Shown here: positions 54,709 to 63,709 of the stretch, one piece after another | How the letters are laid out: every line of letters starts with the position of its first letter | Numbering within the stretch: the stretch's first letter is position 1 | Origin: Palsa-360 sp963719875 | Lineage (GTDB): Bacteria > Acidobacteriota > Terriglobia > Acidiferrales > UBA7541 | Direction: 5' to 3' | Assembly: GCA_963719875.1 (NCBI GenBank) | Contig: CAVRDJ010000002.1 | Coordinates: 2,480,001-2,544,000 of the forward strand | DNA length: 64,000 nt | Translations under genes and position numbers: made by a program | Notes under the pieces: generated by a model | Told to the model about the DNA's origin: nothing | Databases searched by the model: none | What the model saw: the letters and a program-made list of their open reading frames with translations, nothing else

Positions 54709-55008
54709 TGCGTTATACGATCTCTCCCTTATGGCATCTTCTCCGAAGATGGTGAGACAACCGCAGAGTCACTCCCGCCTGCTCACTGGCCAGGCACAAT
54801 GGAGTCACACGAATATCGGCGTCACACCCGCGTCACAGAGAGGGACTTCTGGGGCGGGTTCCACTTCTGAGGAAGCCGCACTTTTGAGTGCAGAAGGGTA
54901 GCACACTCGGCGTTGCCCGACAATTGCGCCTCCTATTGCGGCCACCACTCCGCACCCCATGGGCGGTTTCTATTTCCAGAATGCCCGCCAGGGGGAGGCC
55001 CTCGAAAA
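54709..55008. other. Spacer between two-component operon and mqnD
   Basis: 300 bases with no supported gene. A small GCACT/AGTGC hairpin lies near 54872-54890. The region must hold the mqnD promoter (minus strand). No repeat family member is seen. Confidence 0.4.
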
Positions 55009-56595
55009 TTATCCATGAATTTCGCTGGCATCCGCGGGGACAAACGTGGTGCGAGTGCGGTCCAGAGCAGCCCGCACCAATTGGCCAAGGGCCTTCAAGC
55101 TGTATGGCTTCTGCAAGATGGAAGCGCCTTTCTCCGTCAGGGAATTCAGGGATACAGCTTCCGCCGTATAGCCGGTGGAAAAAACGACTCGCAAATCGGG
55201 ACGAACTGACATCATTTGTGAAAATGCAGCCGGGCCGGACACCTTGGGCATGACAATGTCCAAAATAATCAGATCAAATTGGCCGGGATTCGTCTTGAAG
55301 ATTTCAACCGCTTCTGTTCCGTTCGATGCCAGAACGACCCGATATCCGAGTTTTTCCAGCATCTCCTTGGCTGCCTCCCGAAGTCCTTCGTTATCCTCGG
55401 CCAACAGAATTGTTTCCGCGCCCCTGGGGATTTGTTCATCGCGTTTTGGTTCGCGCTGCTCGGCGGCTCCGCTGCTGGCCGGGAGATAGATGCGGAAAGT
55501 TGTTCCCTTTCCCGGTTCACTATACAAATGAATGAAACCATCGTGCTGATTGACCACGCCGTAGACGGTGGCCAGGCCAAGCCCGGTGCCTTTGCCCAAT
55601 TCCTTGGTCGTAAAAAAAGGTTCGAAGATGCGCTCGGCCGTCGCAGCGTCCATCCCAACGCCCGAGTCCGACACAGTGAGCAGGATAAAACTGCCCTGTC
55701 GCGCATACGCATGCATGCTGCAGTATTCTTGGTCGATCTCAATGTTTTGGGTCTCGATGATGAGCCGCCCGCCCTGCGGCATGGCATCTCGCGCATTGAG
55801 ACACAAATTCATGAGCACTTGCTCGATTTGTACGGGATCGACCAGAGCGGCGCGCAGATCGGGCCCCGCCACGACGCGTACTTCGATCTGCTCCCCGATG
55901 ACCCTTCGCAGCAGGCTCATCCCCTCCACCACTAGGGTATTCAGATCCGTTTTTCGAGGTTGCAGCACTTGGCGCCGCGCAAAGGCAAGAAGCTGGGAAG
56001 TGAGTCTTGCCGCCCAATTGGCCTGATCCCGGATCTTCTGGAAGCGGGTGTGGGAGACCGTTCCCGATTGTTCTTCTGCGCAGCCCATTTCCGCCCATCC
56101 GAGGATCGCGCCGATCACATTGTTGAAATCATGCGCGATGCCGCCGGCTAATTTTCCAATGGCTTCGAATTTCTGCAATTGTTGCACTTGCTGTTCCATT
56201 TTTTTCCGGTTTTGCCGGTCCTCGGCCTCCTGGAGCGCGCGCTGAACGGCGGGAACTAGCCGCTTCAGGTTGGTCTTCATCAGGTAATCCTGGGCGCCTT
56301 CTCTTAGCGCAGCTACCGCCGTTTCTTCCCCGATAGTTCCCGAAACGAAAATAAAGGGTTTTTCGCACCCCATGGACCTCAGGATTCTCAGCGCGTCCGT
56401 GCCCGAAAAATGCGGCATGGAAAAATCGGAAATGATCAGATCCCAACTCTGCTTTTGAAAAGCGGATTGCAAGGCGGAAGGTTCATCCACCCGTTCCAGC
56501 TGAACGTCATAATCGCCTCGGCGTAATTCGCGGACAACCAGCGCGGCGTCGTCCTCGGAATCCTCGATCATCAGCACGCGCAGCTGGGTCCCCAT
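55009..56595 (-). CDS. Receiver - histidine kinase - receiver hybrid protein
   Basis: 528-residue soluble signalling protein with two receivers around a kinase. Receiver 1 (about 1-122) has phospho-acceptor Asp57 in WDLIISDFSMP. The kinase has LAGGIAHDFNN with His155, then N-box LMNLCLNARDAMPQGG and G-boxes SDSGVGMD and GKGTGLGLATVYGVV. Receiver 2 (about 408-520) has LIILDIVMPKVSG. The N-terminal receiver can switch the kinase and the C-terminal one can take its phosphate. It is the last gene of a four-gene operon, 3 bases after the small receiver gene. Confidence 0.93.
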   Translation of the reverse strand: MGTQLRVLMIEDSEDDAALVVRELRRGDYDVQLERVDEPSALQSAFQKQSWDLIISDFSMPHFSGTDALRILRSMGCEKPFIFVSGTIGEETAVAALREGAQDYLMKTNLKRLVPAVQRALQEAEDRQNRKKMEQQVQQLQKFEAIGKLAGGIAHDFNNVIGAILGWAEMGCAEEQSGTVSHTRFQKIRDQANWAARLTSQLLAFARRQVLQPRKTDLNTLVVEGMSLLRRVIGEQIEVRVVAGPDLRAALVDPVQIEQVLMNLCLNARDAMPQGGRLIIETQNIEIDQEYCSMHAYARQGSFILLTVSDSGVGMDAATAERIFEPFFTTKELGKGTGLGLATVYGVVNQHDGFIHLYSEPGKGTTFRIYLPASSGAAEQREPKRDEQIPRGAETILLAEDNEGLREAAKEMLEKLGYRVVLASNGTEAVEIFKTNPGQFDLIILDIVMPKVSGPAAFSQMMSVRPDLRVVFSTGYTAEAVSLNSLTEKGASILQKPYSLKALGQLVRAALDRTRTTFVPADASEIHG

Positions 56596-56598
56596 TGG

Positions 56599-57042
56599 TT
56601 ATCTCCTGGCCGGTGGCTGTTCGTTGAGAATCAGCCAATACAATCCCAGCTGGCGCACGGACTCAATGAACTGATTGAAGTCCACGGGCTTGCGCACGTA
56701 GCTGTTGGCGCCTAAATCGTAACCGTGGAGGCGGTCCTGCTCTTCGTTGGAGGAAGTCAGGATCACCACGGGAAGAAGTCTCGTGCGCTCATTGGCCCGC
56801 AACTGGCGCAAGACTTCCAGACCGCTGACCTTGGGCAGGTTCAAGTCCAATAAGACGATCTGGGGCCCGGAATTCACGTCCCTTCCGGAAAATTGTCCGG
56901 TGCCAAATAGATAATCGAGCGCCTCGGCGCCATCCCGCGCGACAATCAGTTGATTGGCGATGTTGTTCTTCATGAGCGCACGAAACGCAAGCGCTTCGTC
57001 GTCCGCATTGTCTTCCACCAAGAGAATGGTTTTGCTGTCCAT
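56599..57042 (-). CDS. Single-domain response regulator (Rcp1-like)
   Basis: 147-residue receiver domain without an output domain. Acidic pocket in LVEDNADDEA, phospho-acceptor Asp66 in IVLLDLNLPKVSG, Thr in PVVILTSSNEEQD, Lys in YVRKPVDFNQF. It resembles the receivers that partner phytochrome-type kinases. It lies between a histidine kinase (30 bases upstream) and the hybrid kinase (3 bases downstream), so it probably shuttles phosphate between them. Confidence 0.93.
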   Translation of the reverse strand: MDSKTILLVEDNADDEALAFRALMKNNIANQLIVARDGAEALDYLFGTGQFSGRDVNSGPQIVLLDLNLPKVSGLEVLRQLRANERTRLLPVVILTSSNEEQDRLHGYDLGANSYVRKPVDFNQFIESVRQLGLYWLILNEQPPARR

Positions 57043-57072
57043 GATCCTTGCCCTTCGAGTGAATGGATTTCT

Positions 57073-58221
57073 TCACAAAGTGAAGTAGAACGTGGCTCCT
57101 TTTTCAACTGCTCCCTCCGCCCAAATCTCTCCGCCATGCCGGTGTACGATTCGTTGTACCGTCGCGAGGCCGACGCCGGTGCCGGGAAACTCCTTTGCGG
57201 TGTGAAGGCGCTGGAAGGCCCCGAAAAGGCGCTCCGCATAGCGCGGGTCGAACCCGGCGCCGTCGTCGCGGACGATAAAGGGATGCTTCTCATGCTCCTC
57301 GCTCCTGCCGAATTCGATCCGGGCAGTTGGATGGCCGGAGGTGTACTTCCAGGAGTTGCGGAGCAGGTTTTCCATCGCCGCGCGCAGCAGCTGCGGATCG
57401 CCCACGGCGGTCAAGCCGTTTTCGATCACGAATTCCACGCGTCGGCCCGGTTCCGCTTCCTGAAGCTCCGCGGCAATCGACTTTGCCATGGCGCTCAAGT
57501 CGAGCTTTTCGCGGTGCAACTCGCACCGGGTCACGCGGGAGAGATTCAGCATGTCGTCGATCAAAGCGGCCATGCGCTGCGCCGCGCGGCGCACGCGCTG
57601 GAGGTGGTCCTGCGCCGTGGCATCCAGCTTATCTGAGTAATCTTCCAGCAATGCCTGGCTGAATCCGTCAATACTCCGGAGCGGCGTTCGCAAGTCGTGG
57701 GATACGGAGTAGGAAAAAGTTTCCAGCTCTTTGTTGACGGCGCGCAGTTCCCTGTTGGTTCGCTCAATTTCCTCCTCGGCGTTCTTCCGCTCTTTGATCT
57801 CGATCTGGAGTTTTTCGTTCGCCAGCTCCACGTTCGCTTTTTCCCCTTCGAAGTCCTCGAGGATATTCAATACCGCACGCTGCGTGCCTTCGAGCTGGTT
57901 TTTCTCCTGGGAAAAATCATCCAGGATATTCAGGAAGGAATGCTGGAATTCCTCGAGCTGGGATTTCTCGGACGCGAAGTCCTCAAGGATATTCAACACC
58001 GCACTCTCCGCGCCGGCCATGCGCTTCTTCTCGGCATCAAAGTCTTCGAGAATGTTGAGCGTCGCGCGCTGACCGCGCACCAGTTCGCCCTTTTCCGCGG
58101 CGAAGTCTTCCAGAATGTTCAACGTCGCGCGCTGAGCATTCTCGATCGCGCTCCGTTCGGCCTTGGAACCCGGCGGCGCTTCGTGCGAACGGTAGTCCAT
58201 CGTTTGGCCGCTCATGATCAC
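57073..58221 (-). CDS. Histidine kinase with five 21-residue coiled-coil repeats
   Basis: 382-residue soluble kinase. Start GTG at 58221 overlaps the stop of the PAS gene (GTGA); an ATG at 58215 is an alternative. Residues about 28-131 hold five copies of a unit with core LNILEDFxxEK at positions 34, 55, 76, 97 and 118, an exact 21-residue spacing (three heptads), so a continuous parallel coiled coil is likely. HisKA follows with SYSVSHDLRTPL (His175), then HATPase with NLLRNSWKYTSG, DDGAGFDPRYAERLFGAF and GTGVGLATVQRIVHRHGG. No sensor domain of its own; input presumably comes from the PAS protein encoded just upstream. Confidence 0.92.
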   Translation of the reverse strand: MIMSGQTMDYRSHEAPPGSKAERSAIENAQRATLNILEDFAAEKGELVRGQRATLNILEDFDAEKKRMAGAESAVLNILEDFASEKSQLEEFQHSFLNILDDFSQEKNQLEGTQRAVLNILEDFEGEKANVELANEKLQIEIKERKNAEEEIERTNRELRAVNKELETFSYSVSHDLRTPLRSIDGFSQALLEDYSDKLDATAQDHLQRVRRAAQRMAALIDDMLNLSRVTRCELHREKLDLSAMAKSIAAELQEAEPGRRVEFVIENGLTAVGDPQLLRAAMENLLRNSWKYTSGHPTARIEFGRSEEHEKHPFIVRDDGAGFDPRYAERLFGAFQRLHTAKEFPGTGVGLATVQRIVHRHGGEIWAEGAVEKGATFYFTL

Positions 58222-60311
58222 CTGGCACTTACCGTCCGTTCCGTGAGCTGCCGCTTGAGTTCTTCGACTTCCTTTTTCAGTTCGATCATTTTCAGCTCGC
58301 GGCCCACGGTAAGTTTTTGAAACCGCTCCAGCTCGGCCAGCCGTTCGAGATCCCGATTGCGTTGATCCGCCAGTTCCAGCTCGGCCTTCTTGAGAGGCGT
58401 AACGTCACGCGCGGCGGCAAATACGCCGAGGACCTTGCCAAGCGCGTCTTTGTAGACGGAAGCGTTGTACAGAACGTGGGACAACTGCCCCTTCGTATGA
58501 CGAATCGTCAGCGGATAGTCTGTGACAAAGCCCTTGGCGAACGCCTGCTGATAAGCCTCCCGGGCCTTTTCCGGCTCCGTGAAATAGTTCCAAAAATCCG
58601 TTGCGATCAGCCTATCCCGCGCGACACCGGTGACCTTGACTGCAGCCTCGTTGACGTCGGTGATCTTGCCTTCCGGGCTGATCGTAACCAGCGGGTCTAA
58701 ACTGGCTTCGATCAGGCTCCGAGCATACTGTGAGGTCTGCTTTTGGACGGTGATGTCCCGGATCGCGCTCATCGTCAGCGTGCCCTCTTCGGTTTCCAGC
58801 GGGCTCAGGCTGATTTCCACGGGGAATTCGGTGCCGTCTCTGCGCAGACCGTAAAGTTCCAGGCTGGCTCCCATGGAACGTGTGCGCGGTTCCGCGAAAA
58901 ACCCTGTGCGATGGTGTGGATGCTTCCCGCGGAAGCGTTCCGGGACGAGCAATTCCACTTTCTGCCCGACCAGGTCGTTCCGGGGGTATCCGAAAATCTT
59001 TTCGGTTTGGGAATTGATTAGAACGATTTCGCCTTCCCGATTCACGATGACGATGGCGTCGGGCGCCGACTCGAGCAGCCCCTTGAATTTCAGTTCTGCG
59101 CGCTTGCGATCGGTAATATCGCGGATCGCGCTCATCGTCAGCACGCCTTCCTCGGTTTCCAGGGGGCTCAGGCTGATTTCGACCTGGAATTCAGTCCCAT
59201 CCTTGCGTTGGCCGTAAAGTTCCAGCCCGGCGCCCATGGAGCGTGCGGCAGGCTTGGCGAAGAAGTTGGCGCGGTGTCCCGGATGCGCTTGACGAAAGCG
59301 CTGGGGAACGAGGATTTCGACCGGCTGGCCAAGCAGTTCCTGCCGTCCGTAGCCAAAGAGCTTCTGGGTCTGGGCATTGACGAGGACGATCCGGCCCTCT
59401 CGATTCACGATCACGATGGCGTCGGGGGCGGCCTCGAGCAAAGCTCCGAACTTTTCCTCGGCTTTTTTGCGGCTGGTGATATCCCGCGCGGCGGCGAACA
59501 CGCCCAGGACGTTGCCCCGGGCGTCTTTATAAACTGATGCATTATAGAGAACATCAGTTAATTTGCCGGCGGCGTGACGGATGGTCAGGGGGTAGTCGGT
59601 GACGAAACCTTCCGAGAAGACCCGCCGGTAGCCTTCGCGGGCCTTTTCCGGTTCCGTAAAATAGTCGGCGAAGTCGGCGCCAATGAGTTTCTCCCGCGGC
59701 GCGCCGGTGACTTCCACGGTGGCCTCATTCACATCGGTGATTTTGCCTTCCGGGCTGATGGTGACCAGAGGGTCCAAACTGGCTTCAATCAGGCTTCGGG
59801 CATACTGGGTCAGCCGGATTTCATCCGAGATATCCTTCGAGATCAACAGGAACCCCGTTGGTTTCCCCGATGGGTCGCAACGCGGGGTAATCACGATGCG
59901 CGCGGTAAACCGGTCGCCATTTTTCCGCCGGCGCGACAGTGTCCCTTCCCATTTCCCTTTTTCGAGCGCCGTCCGCATGATTTGAGTGGGCACGCCCGCG
60001 GCCACATCCTCGGGCACATGCAATATCGAGGAATTCGCTTGGCCCACCACTTCGCCTGGCTCGTAGCCGTAGAGGCGTCGCGCGCCCTCGTTCCAAAGAA
60101 GTATCTTTCCGTCGAGGTCCTTGGCAATCACAGAGTATTCTGTGGATGATTCAAGAATGTTGGTGATGAAGTCGACTGCCTGTTGGGCCGTACTGACAAT
60201 GGAGCTGTCGAAAAGCTTGGATTTCCCATCTGCAGGTGGTCGACCTCCAGCAGTCATCGAACCTTTCGCTGAAGCGGATGCGGCTTGTGAGCGCCGATCT
60301 TTTTGATTCAT
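58218..60311 (-). CDS. Five-PAS-domain sensor protein without kinase domain
   Basis: 697-residue soluble sensor, first gene of the operon. PAS1 about 43-165 (VIAKDLDGKILLWNEGARRL), PAS2 168-283, PAS3 284-404, PAS4 406-524, PAS5 528-643, then a coiled coil (about 644-692). PAS2 and PAS5 are near copies (both SLIEASLDPLVTISPEGKIT and VLYNASVYKDA), and PAS3 and PAS4 are near copies (ESAPDAIVIVNREG type and LSPLETEEG-LTMSAIRDIT), so the array arose by duplication. No output domain is encoded. The coil and the overlapping kinase gene suggest the two proteins work together as a split receptor (inference). Ligands are unknown. Confidence 0.92.
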   Translation of the reverse strand: MNQKDRRSQAASASAKGSMTAGGRPPADGKSKLFDSSIVSTAQQAVDFITNILESSTEYSVIAKDLDGKILLWNEGARRLYGYEPGEVVGQANSSILHVPEDVAAGVPTQIMRTALEKGKWEGTLSRRRKNGDRFTARIVITPRCDPSGKPTGFLLISKDISDEIRLTQYARSLIEASLDPLVTISPEGKITDVNEATVEVTGAPREKLIGADFADYFTEPEKAREGYRRVFSEGFVTDYPLTIRHAAGKLTDVLYNASVYKDARGNVLGVFAAARDITSRKKAEEKFGALLEAAPDAIVIVNREGRIVLVNAQTQKLFGYGRQELLGQPVEILVPQRFRQAHPGHRANFFAKPAARSMGAGLELYGQRKDGTEFQVEISLSPLETEEGVLTMSAIRDITDRKRAELKFKGLLESAPDAIVIVNREGEIVLINSQTEKIFGYPRNDLVGQKVELLVPERFRGKHPHHRTGFFAEPRTRSMGASLELYGLRRDGTEFPVEISLSPLETEEGTLTMSAIRDITVQKQTSQYARSLIEASLDPLVTISPEGKITDVNEAAVKVTGVARDRLIATDFWNYFTEPEKAREAYQQAFAKGFVTDYPLTIRHTKGQLSHVLYNASVYKDALGKVLGVFAAARDVTPLKKAELELADQRNRDLERLAELERFQKLTVGRELKMIELKKEVEELKRQLTERTVSAR

Positions 60312-60602
60312 CGCTGGAACTCCCTTAACTAAAAATTGCCGCCCAGAATGGGGCGAGTCGGCAAAAGACCTCGCAAAATTGCAGATCTTGTTTCCGTCGC
60401 AATTGCCGGCGTTATGCCGGACTCTTTTTCAAAGGGAAGACCGCTACCTGCCGGAGATAACACATACAAGATCGCTGGGACGAACTGATCCGGGCCAAGT
60501 AATGTCCTGGAAGGGGTACCTTGATCTTACTGGAATCGAAATCAGAGTCAATAAATTCGGAAGTCTGGTGCTTCGAAGAGTAAATCGTGCGCCGCGCCGG
60601 AT
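60312..60602. other. Promoter region of the PAS/kinase operon
   Basis: About 290 bases upstream of the PAS gene (minus strand), with no supported gene. It should hold the operon promoter. No clear consensus boxes are visible to me. Confidence 0.4.
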
Positions 60603-60682
60603 TTGTAGCTCGCCTCTTCAGAGGCGAGGGTTTTCCACGGATTGCGGAGAAAAACCCCGCGTGTGAAGACGCGGGCCACAGC
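60603..60682. repeat. Family A-prime repeat (second copy)
   Basis: CTCGCCTCTTCAGAGGCGAG (60609-60628) is a palindrome, and CGCGTGTGAAGACGCG (60658-60673) is a second one. Between them is a spacer with GGTTTT and AAAACCCC. The layout matches the copy at 19162, but with the two palindromes in the opposite order. Confidence 0.75.
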
Positions 60683-60690
60683 AGATCGGA

Positions 60691-61821
60691 TTACATATCC
60701 GCCGCCAGGCGCGCCATCGCGGTGTCAAAGGAAACTTTTCCGTCGAGGTAGGGCAGCCAGTACAAATCCAGCAATCCGCGAAAGTGTTCCCACGATCCGG
60801 AATAGAGTCCAAAGCGCGCGGCATAAGGCAGGTAAGCCGTGGGGCCGTTGGTTTGCTCGTAAGTCAACGTCATGGTTCCATATTCCACGTCGCGGCGCAC
60901 GATTTCGCCCGTGGTGTAGAACAGCAGCGCGTGCCAGAAGTCTCGCGGGATGGGCTTGTCGCGCTCGCGAAATTCGCGGGCGATTGCCGCGGTCACGGCG
61001 CCGGCCAGTGCGTGCGACGACTCGTGAAACAAAACTTCAAATCCGTATACACTTCGATTGCGCGGATCGTGGCTTGAAATCGTGACGTGAATGGGATCGA
61101 GCGTGGTATAGGCCCCGAAAGGACCTCCGTACCAAACGACATCCACGCGCAGTCGCTGGGACGGCCAGGGCCTCTGGTACACTTCCGCGAGTTGGCCCGA
61201 AAGTTCGACGCCCATTTTCTGGATCATTGGCGCAACCATGGCGATCCATTCCCGGTTGGCCCGGTCCTGCTGGGCCCACCAGTGCGCGCGATAAACGCCC
61301 GCGGCGCGTTCCAAGGCTTCGACCAGATCTGGACGCAACCCCGACTTGCACAATGGGGTAGTTTTCCCCTCCAGATCGGGGCACGCCTCCATCGTCGACA
61401 ACTGGTTGTTGATAATCTCCATGTCGCCATTCAGCAAAAGGTCGCGGCCCGCCAGATCCTTGGAGTAAAAAGTGACGGCATCCTGCCAGGCGCGGATATC
61501 CGCCGCTGGGAAATCGATCAGCGACACGGGAAGCTCATCCGGCTGCGCTGCTCCCCGAACGGTTTCCGTGGAGGAGGAATTGCCTTTTTGCAGCCGCGCC
61601 TGAAGATAGAGAAAGTGATGCAGGTTCACCCAAAAACCGCTGTGCATTTCAAAGACGGGAAGCGGCGACTCCGTGCTGGAGGACTGCGTAACTGAGGATT
61701 GCTGTGCCCTGTAAACAGGCTCCGCTCCCGCGGACGTTGCCGCCCAGCCAGTCGCGGCCGTCAGCAAGAGCGGCGCAGACATAAATATTCGCAAAAACCT
61801 ATGGAGGCGGAGAGAGGGCAT
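60691..61821 (-). CDS. Secreted protein with HExxH metallopeptidase motif
   Basis: Unassigned 376-residue exported protein from the ATG at 61821 (another in-frame ATG lies 15 bases upstream). Signal peptide FMSAPLLLTAATGWAATSAGA. The region about 60-230 is helical (FWVNLHHFLYLQARLQKG, RAHWWAQQDRANREWIAMVA). Then a beta part (LRVDVVWYGGPFGAYTTLDP) leads to GFEVLFHESSHALAG, a HExxH zinc site, followed by WHALLFYTTGEIVRR, where Glu could be the third ligand. This is like a gluzincin metallopeptidase, but no named family was recognised. Confidence 0.65.
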   Translation of the reverse strand: MPSLRLHRFLRIFMSAPLLLTAATGWAATSAGAEPVYRAQQSSVTQSSSTESPLPVFEMHSGFWVNLHHFLYLQARLQKGNSSSTETVRGAAQPDELPVSLIDFPAADIRAWQDAVTFYSKDLAGRDLLLNGDMEIINNQLSTMEACPDLEGKTTPLCKSGLRPDLVEALERAAGVYRAHWWAQQDRANREWIAMVAPMIQKMGVELSGQLAEVYQRPWPSQRLRVDVVWYGGPFGAYTTLDPIHVTISSHDPRNRSVYGFEVLFHESSHALAGAVTAAIAREFRERDKPIPRDFWHALLFYTTGEIVRRDVEYGTMTLTYEQTNGPTAYLPYAARFGLYSGSWEHFRGLLDLYWLPYLDGKVSFDTAMARLAADM

Positions 61822-61880
61822 GGCTGAACCTGCCATGTTATCGCCAAACCCGGCATCGGTGCCAGAACTCGGTAGCAGGC

Positions 61881-61953
61881 AGTAGCGCAGACTTCAGTCT
61901 GTGGGGTTTGCGCGGGCAAGAATCAAAACCCACAGACTGAAGTCTGCGCTACT
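61881..61953. repeat. Family A inverted repeat (copy A7)
   Basis: GTAGCGCAGACTTCAGTCTG pairs with CAGACTGAAGTCTGCGCTAC. Both arms carry the GAC/GTC variant, so the copy is internally consistent, unlike the copy at 52772. It lies between the HExxH gene and the PilZ gene. Confidence 0.92.
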
Positions 61954-62003
61954 TCCCCCCCACAAAGGTGCGGGTTTCTATTCCGTCGAGAGCGTGGGTA
62001 ACT

Positions 62004-62549
62004 TCAGCGAAACATCTGGCGCATCAATCCTACCCCTTCATTTTCCGTAATGATTTTCCTGCGGACCAGGAGAGTAATCAGTTCATTCAAGACCAAGCGC
62101 AAGTTCGCATTCGCCTCTATGGCTTCGCTCTCGGGCTCCGTCGTGGATACTGCAGGCCTGGGGGACGATTCGCCGCTCAATTCGGCGATCCAGGAGCGCA
62201 ATACGTCTTGATGCTCGTGCTTGATCTCGGTGAATGCAAGACCCATTCCCATTGAGACGTGTCCGTAGGTTACGATAGCCGCCGCTTCAAATTCACACTG
62301 GTCACGTTCGAGGCGGATCCGCACGGCCGAGCCGACTGCAAAGGGAGAAAGCGTATCGACGTAACAGCCGCCGGTGCCCAGGTCGGAGCAGCGGCCCGTC
62401 ACGCGCGTTTGCGAACGAACTTCGTACACTTCCGCGGCCGCCGTGAAAGGGTATCGAACCTGCCGTCGACGCTCGGGACCGCCGCTTTCTTCTGACTCCC
62501 GAGTCAATGGAGCGGGAAATGCGATCGGTTTGTCGGGACGTTCGGACAT
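62004..62549 (-). CDS. PilZ domain protein
   Basis: 181-residue protein with one PilZ domain, a c-di-GMP receptor. It has RRRQVRYPF (RxxxR-type start), then CSDLGTGGCYVDTLSPF, where the D-x-(S/G)-x-x-G motif is DLGTGG, and GMGLAFTEI at the end of the barrel. A C-terminal helical extension (about 125-181) follows. Signal peptide is absent. The effector it controls is not visible from the context. Confidence 0.9.
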   Translation of the reverse strand: MSERPDKPIAFPAPLTRESEESGGPERRRQVRYPFTAAAEVYEVRSQTRVTGRCSDLGTGGCYVDTLSPFAVGSAVRIRLERDQCEFEAAAIVTYGHVSMGMGLAFTEIKHEHQDVLRSWIAELSGESSPRPAVSTTEPESEAIEANANLRLVLNELITLLVRRKIITENEGVGLMRQMFR

Positions 62550-62720
62550 TTAGTCCACAAGGCCGCGGATCAAACTTTCGTGCTGGCATCTATCTGATTG
62601 AGGGGTTCCGCACACCTTGCACATTACTGCGCGGAAATGGGAAGGGCTTCGTCATTTTGGCTCGGGGCGGATTGGCTGGCAAGAAGAAACTTTGCCATAT
62701 GTGGCGCAAGCGCGGAGGGA

Positions 62721-63704
62721 TCAAGAAGGCCCGATGCGTGGATCGGTCGTGCCTGCGATGCCGCCTTGCTTGTCGGCGCCGCGCAGGATCCCGGACGAGT
62801 CCAGAAAGAACGACCGCCGTCCCGTCTTGCCGTATTCTTTGGGAGAGGAGGCAAGCGAAAAGGTCTCCGCTTTATTTGCTTCATCCTCCGGCAGGCTGCC
62901 GGCTGCAGGTGCAATGGTGTACCGAATCGTGTAACCGTCCTTGTCGCCGGCGGCCAAATCCGCCCCGAGCAGGCTGGCCGACTCCGGTGAAACTCCGTTT
63001 GGCGGCGCGGGGCCCAGCATCGCGAGCGTGTCGGGCAATTTCCCGTACGCGCGGCGATAGGTGTCCAGCGCCGACGCAACCGAGCGCAAATCGGCAATCG
63101 CGGCATCTTCGCTCGCGGCCAGATCGGCTTGCTCCCATTGCTTCGCCATCTGAGGTACATCGAGCATGATGAGTCCCACCGAGAGCAGCTTCCAATTTCC
63201 GCTTTCGCGCACGAGACCAAACGTGATCTTGCGCGGGTCCTCTCCGCGGATCGGAATTTCCATCGGCACGTAGGCGAGATTTTCGCGCAGCTTCGTTTCG
63301 CCGAGGCGCATTTCTGTGGTGTAGCTCGGGCTCTCGCAGCGCACGATCTTTTGGCCATTGCCGCTGCTGGAAAGCAGAACCCTTCCCGGTTCTTCGAGCA
63401 GCACAAATCGCTTCATCATCGCAGTGCGTTGCGCGCCGGGAAGCGCCCGGAAGGCAGCGGCGTTGTCGGCTGTCAGGGAATTTGCAAAGGCCGGGGAGTC
63501 CTGGCGGCAAGCGGCGGACAGCGCGTCGGAGAGCGCCGTTTCGGGACTCGACGTTGTTTGCTGCTGCGCCGCGCTCGCATTCGGCGCTGAAAGCGCACCA
63601 ATGGCCGCGAGCGCCAGTAGGACGGGCTTCAGCCTGTCTGGTTTTGATTTAGCGCGCCTCGATAAAAAGGCAGACAGGCTGAAGCCCGTCCTACTGTTTT
63701 TCAT
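62721..63704 (-). CDS. Secreted hypothetical protein; N-terminus encoded by a family A repeat
   Basis: 327-residue protein. The ATG at 63704 lies 5 bases after the frameshifted upstream gene's stop. Residues about 3-30 are encoded by the family A repeat (SRTGFSLSAFLSRRAKSKPD), so part of the signal peptide (LKPVLLALAAIGALSAPNAS) comes from repeat DNA. The mature part has a helical segment (SDALSAACRQDSPAFANSLT), a beta-rich part and a late SSGILRGADKQGG segment. Family is unknown to me. Because the repeat shifts the start region, an alternative downstream start cannot be excluded. Confidence 0.6.
   Translation of the reverse strand: MKNSRTGFSLSAFLSRRAKSKPDRLKPVLLALAAIGALSAPNASAAQQQTTSSPETALSDALSAACRQDSPAFANSLTADNAAAFRALPGAQRTAMMKRFVLLEEPGRVLLSSSGNGQKIVRCESPSYTTEMRLGETKLRENLAYVPMEIPIRGEDPRKITFGLVRESGNWKLLSVGLIMLDVPQMAKQWEQADLAASEDAAIADLRSVASALDTYRRAYGKLPDTLAMLGPAPPNGVSPESASLLGADLAAGDKDGYTIRYTIAPAAGSLPEDEANKAETFSLASSPKEYGKTGRRSFFLDSSGILRGADKQGGIAGTTDPRIGPS
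63616..63695. repeat. Family A inverted repeat (copy A8), inside a coding region
   Basis: AGTAGGACGGGCTTCAGCCT pairs with AGGCTGAAGCCCGTCCTACT. It is the only family A copy within a CDS and it encodes residues near the N-terminus of the secreted protein. Confidence 0.92.
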
Positions 63705-63709
63705 GCTGC

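Noticed and set aside
57697..58320. 207-codon open frame on the plus strand with repeats
   Set aside because: It mirrors the 21-residue repeats of the kinase on the other strand, so the repeats keep the antisense frame open too.
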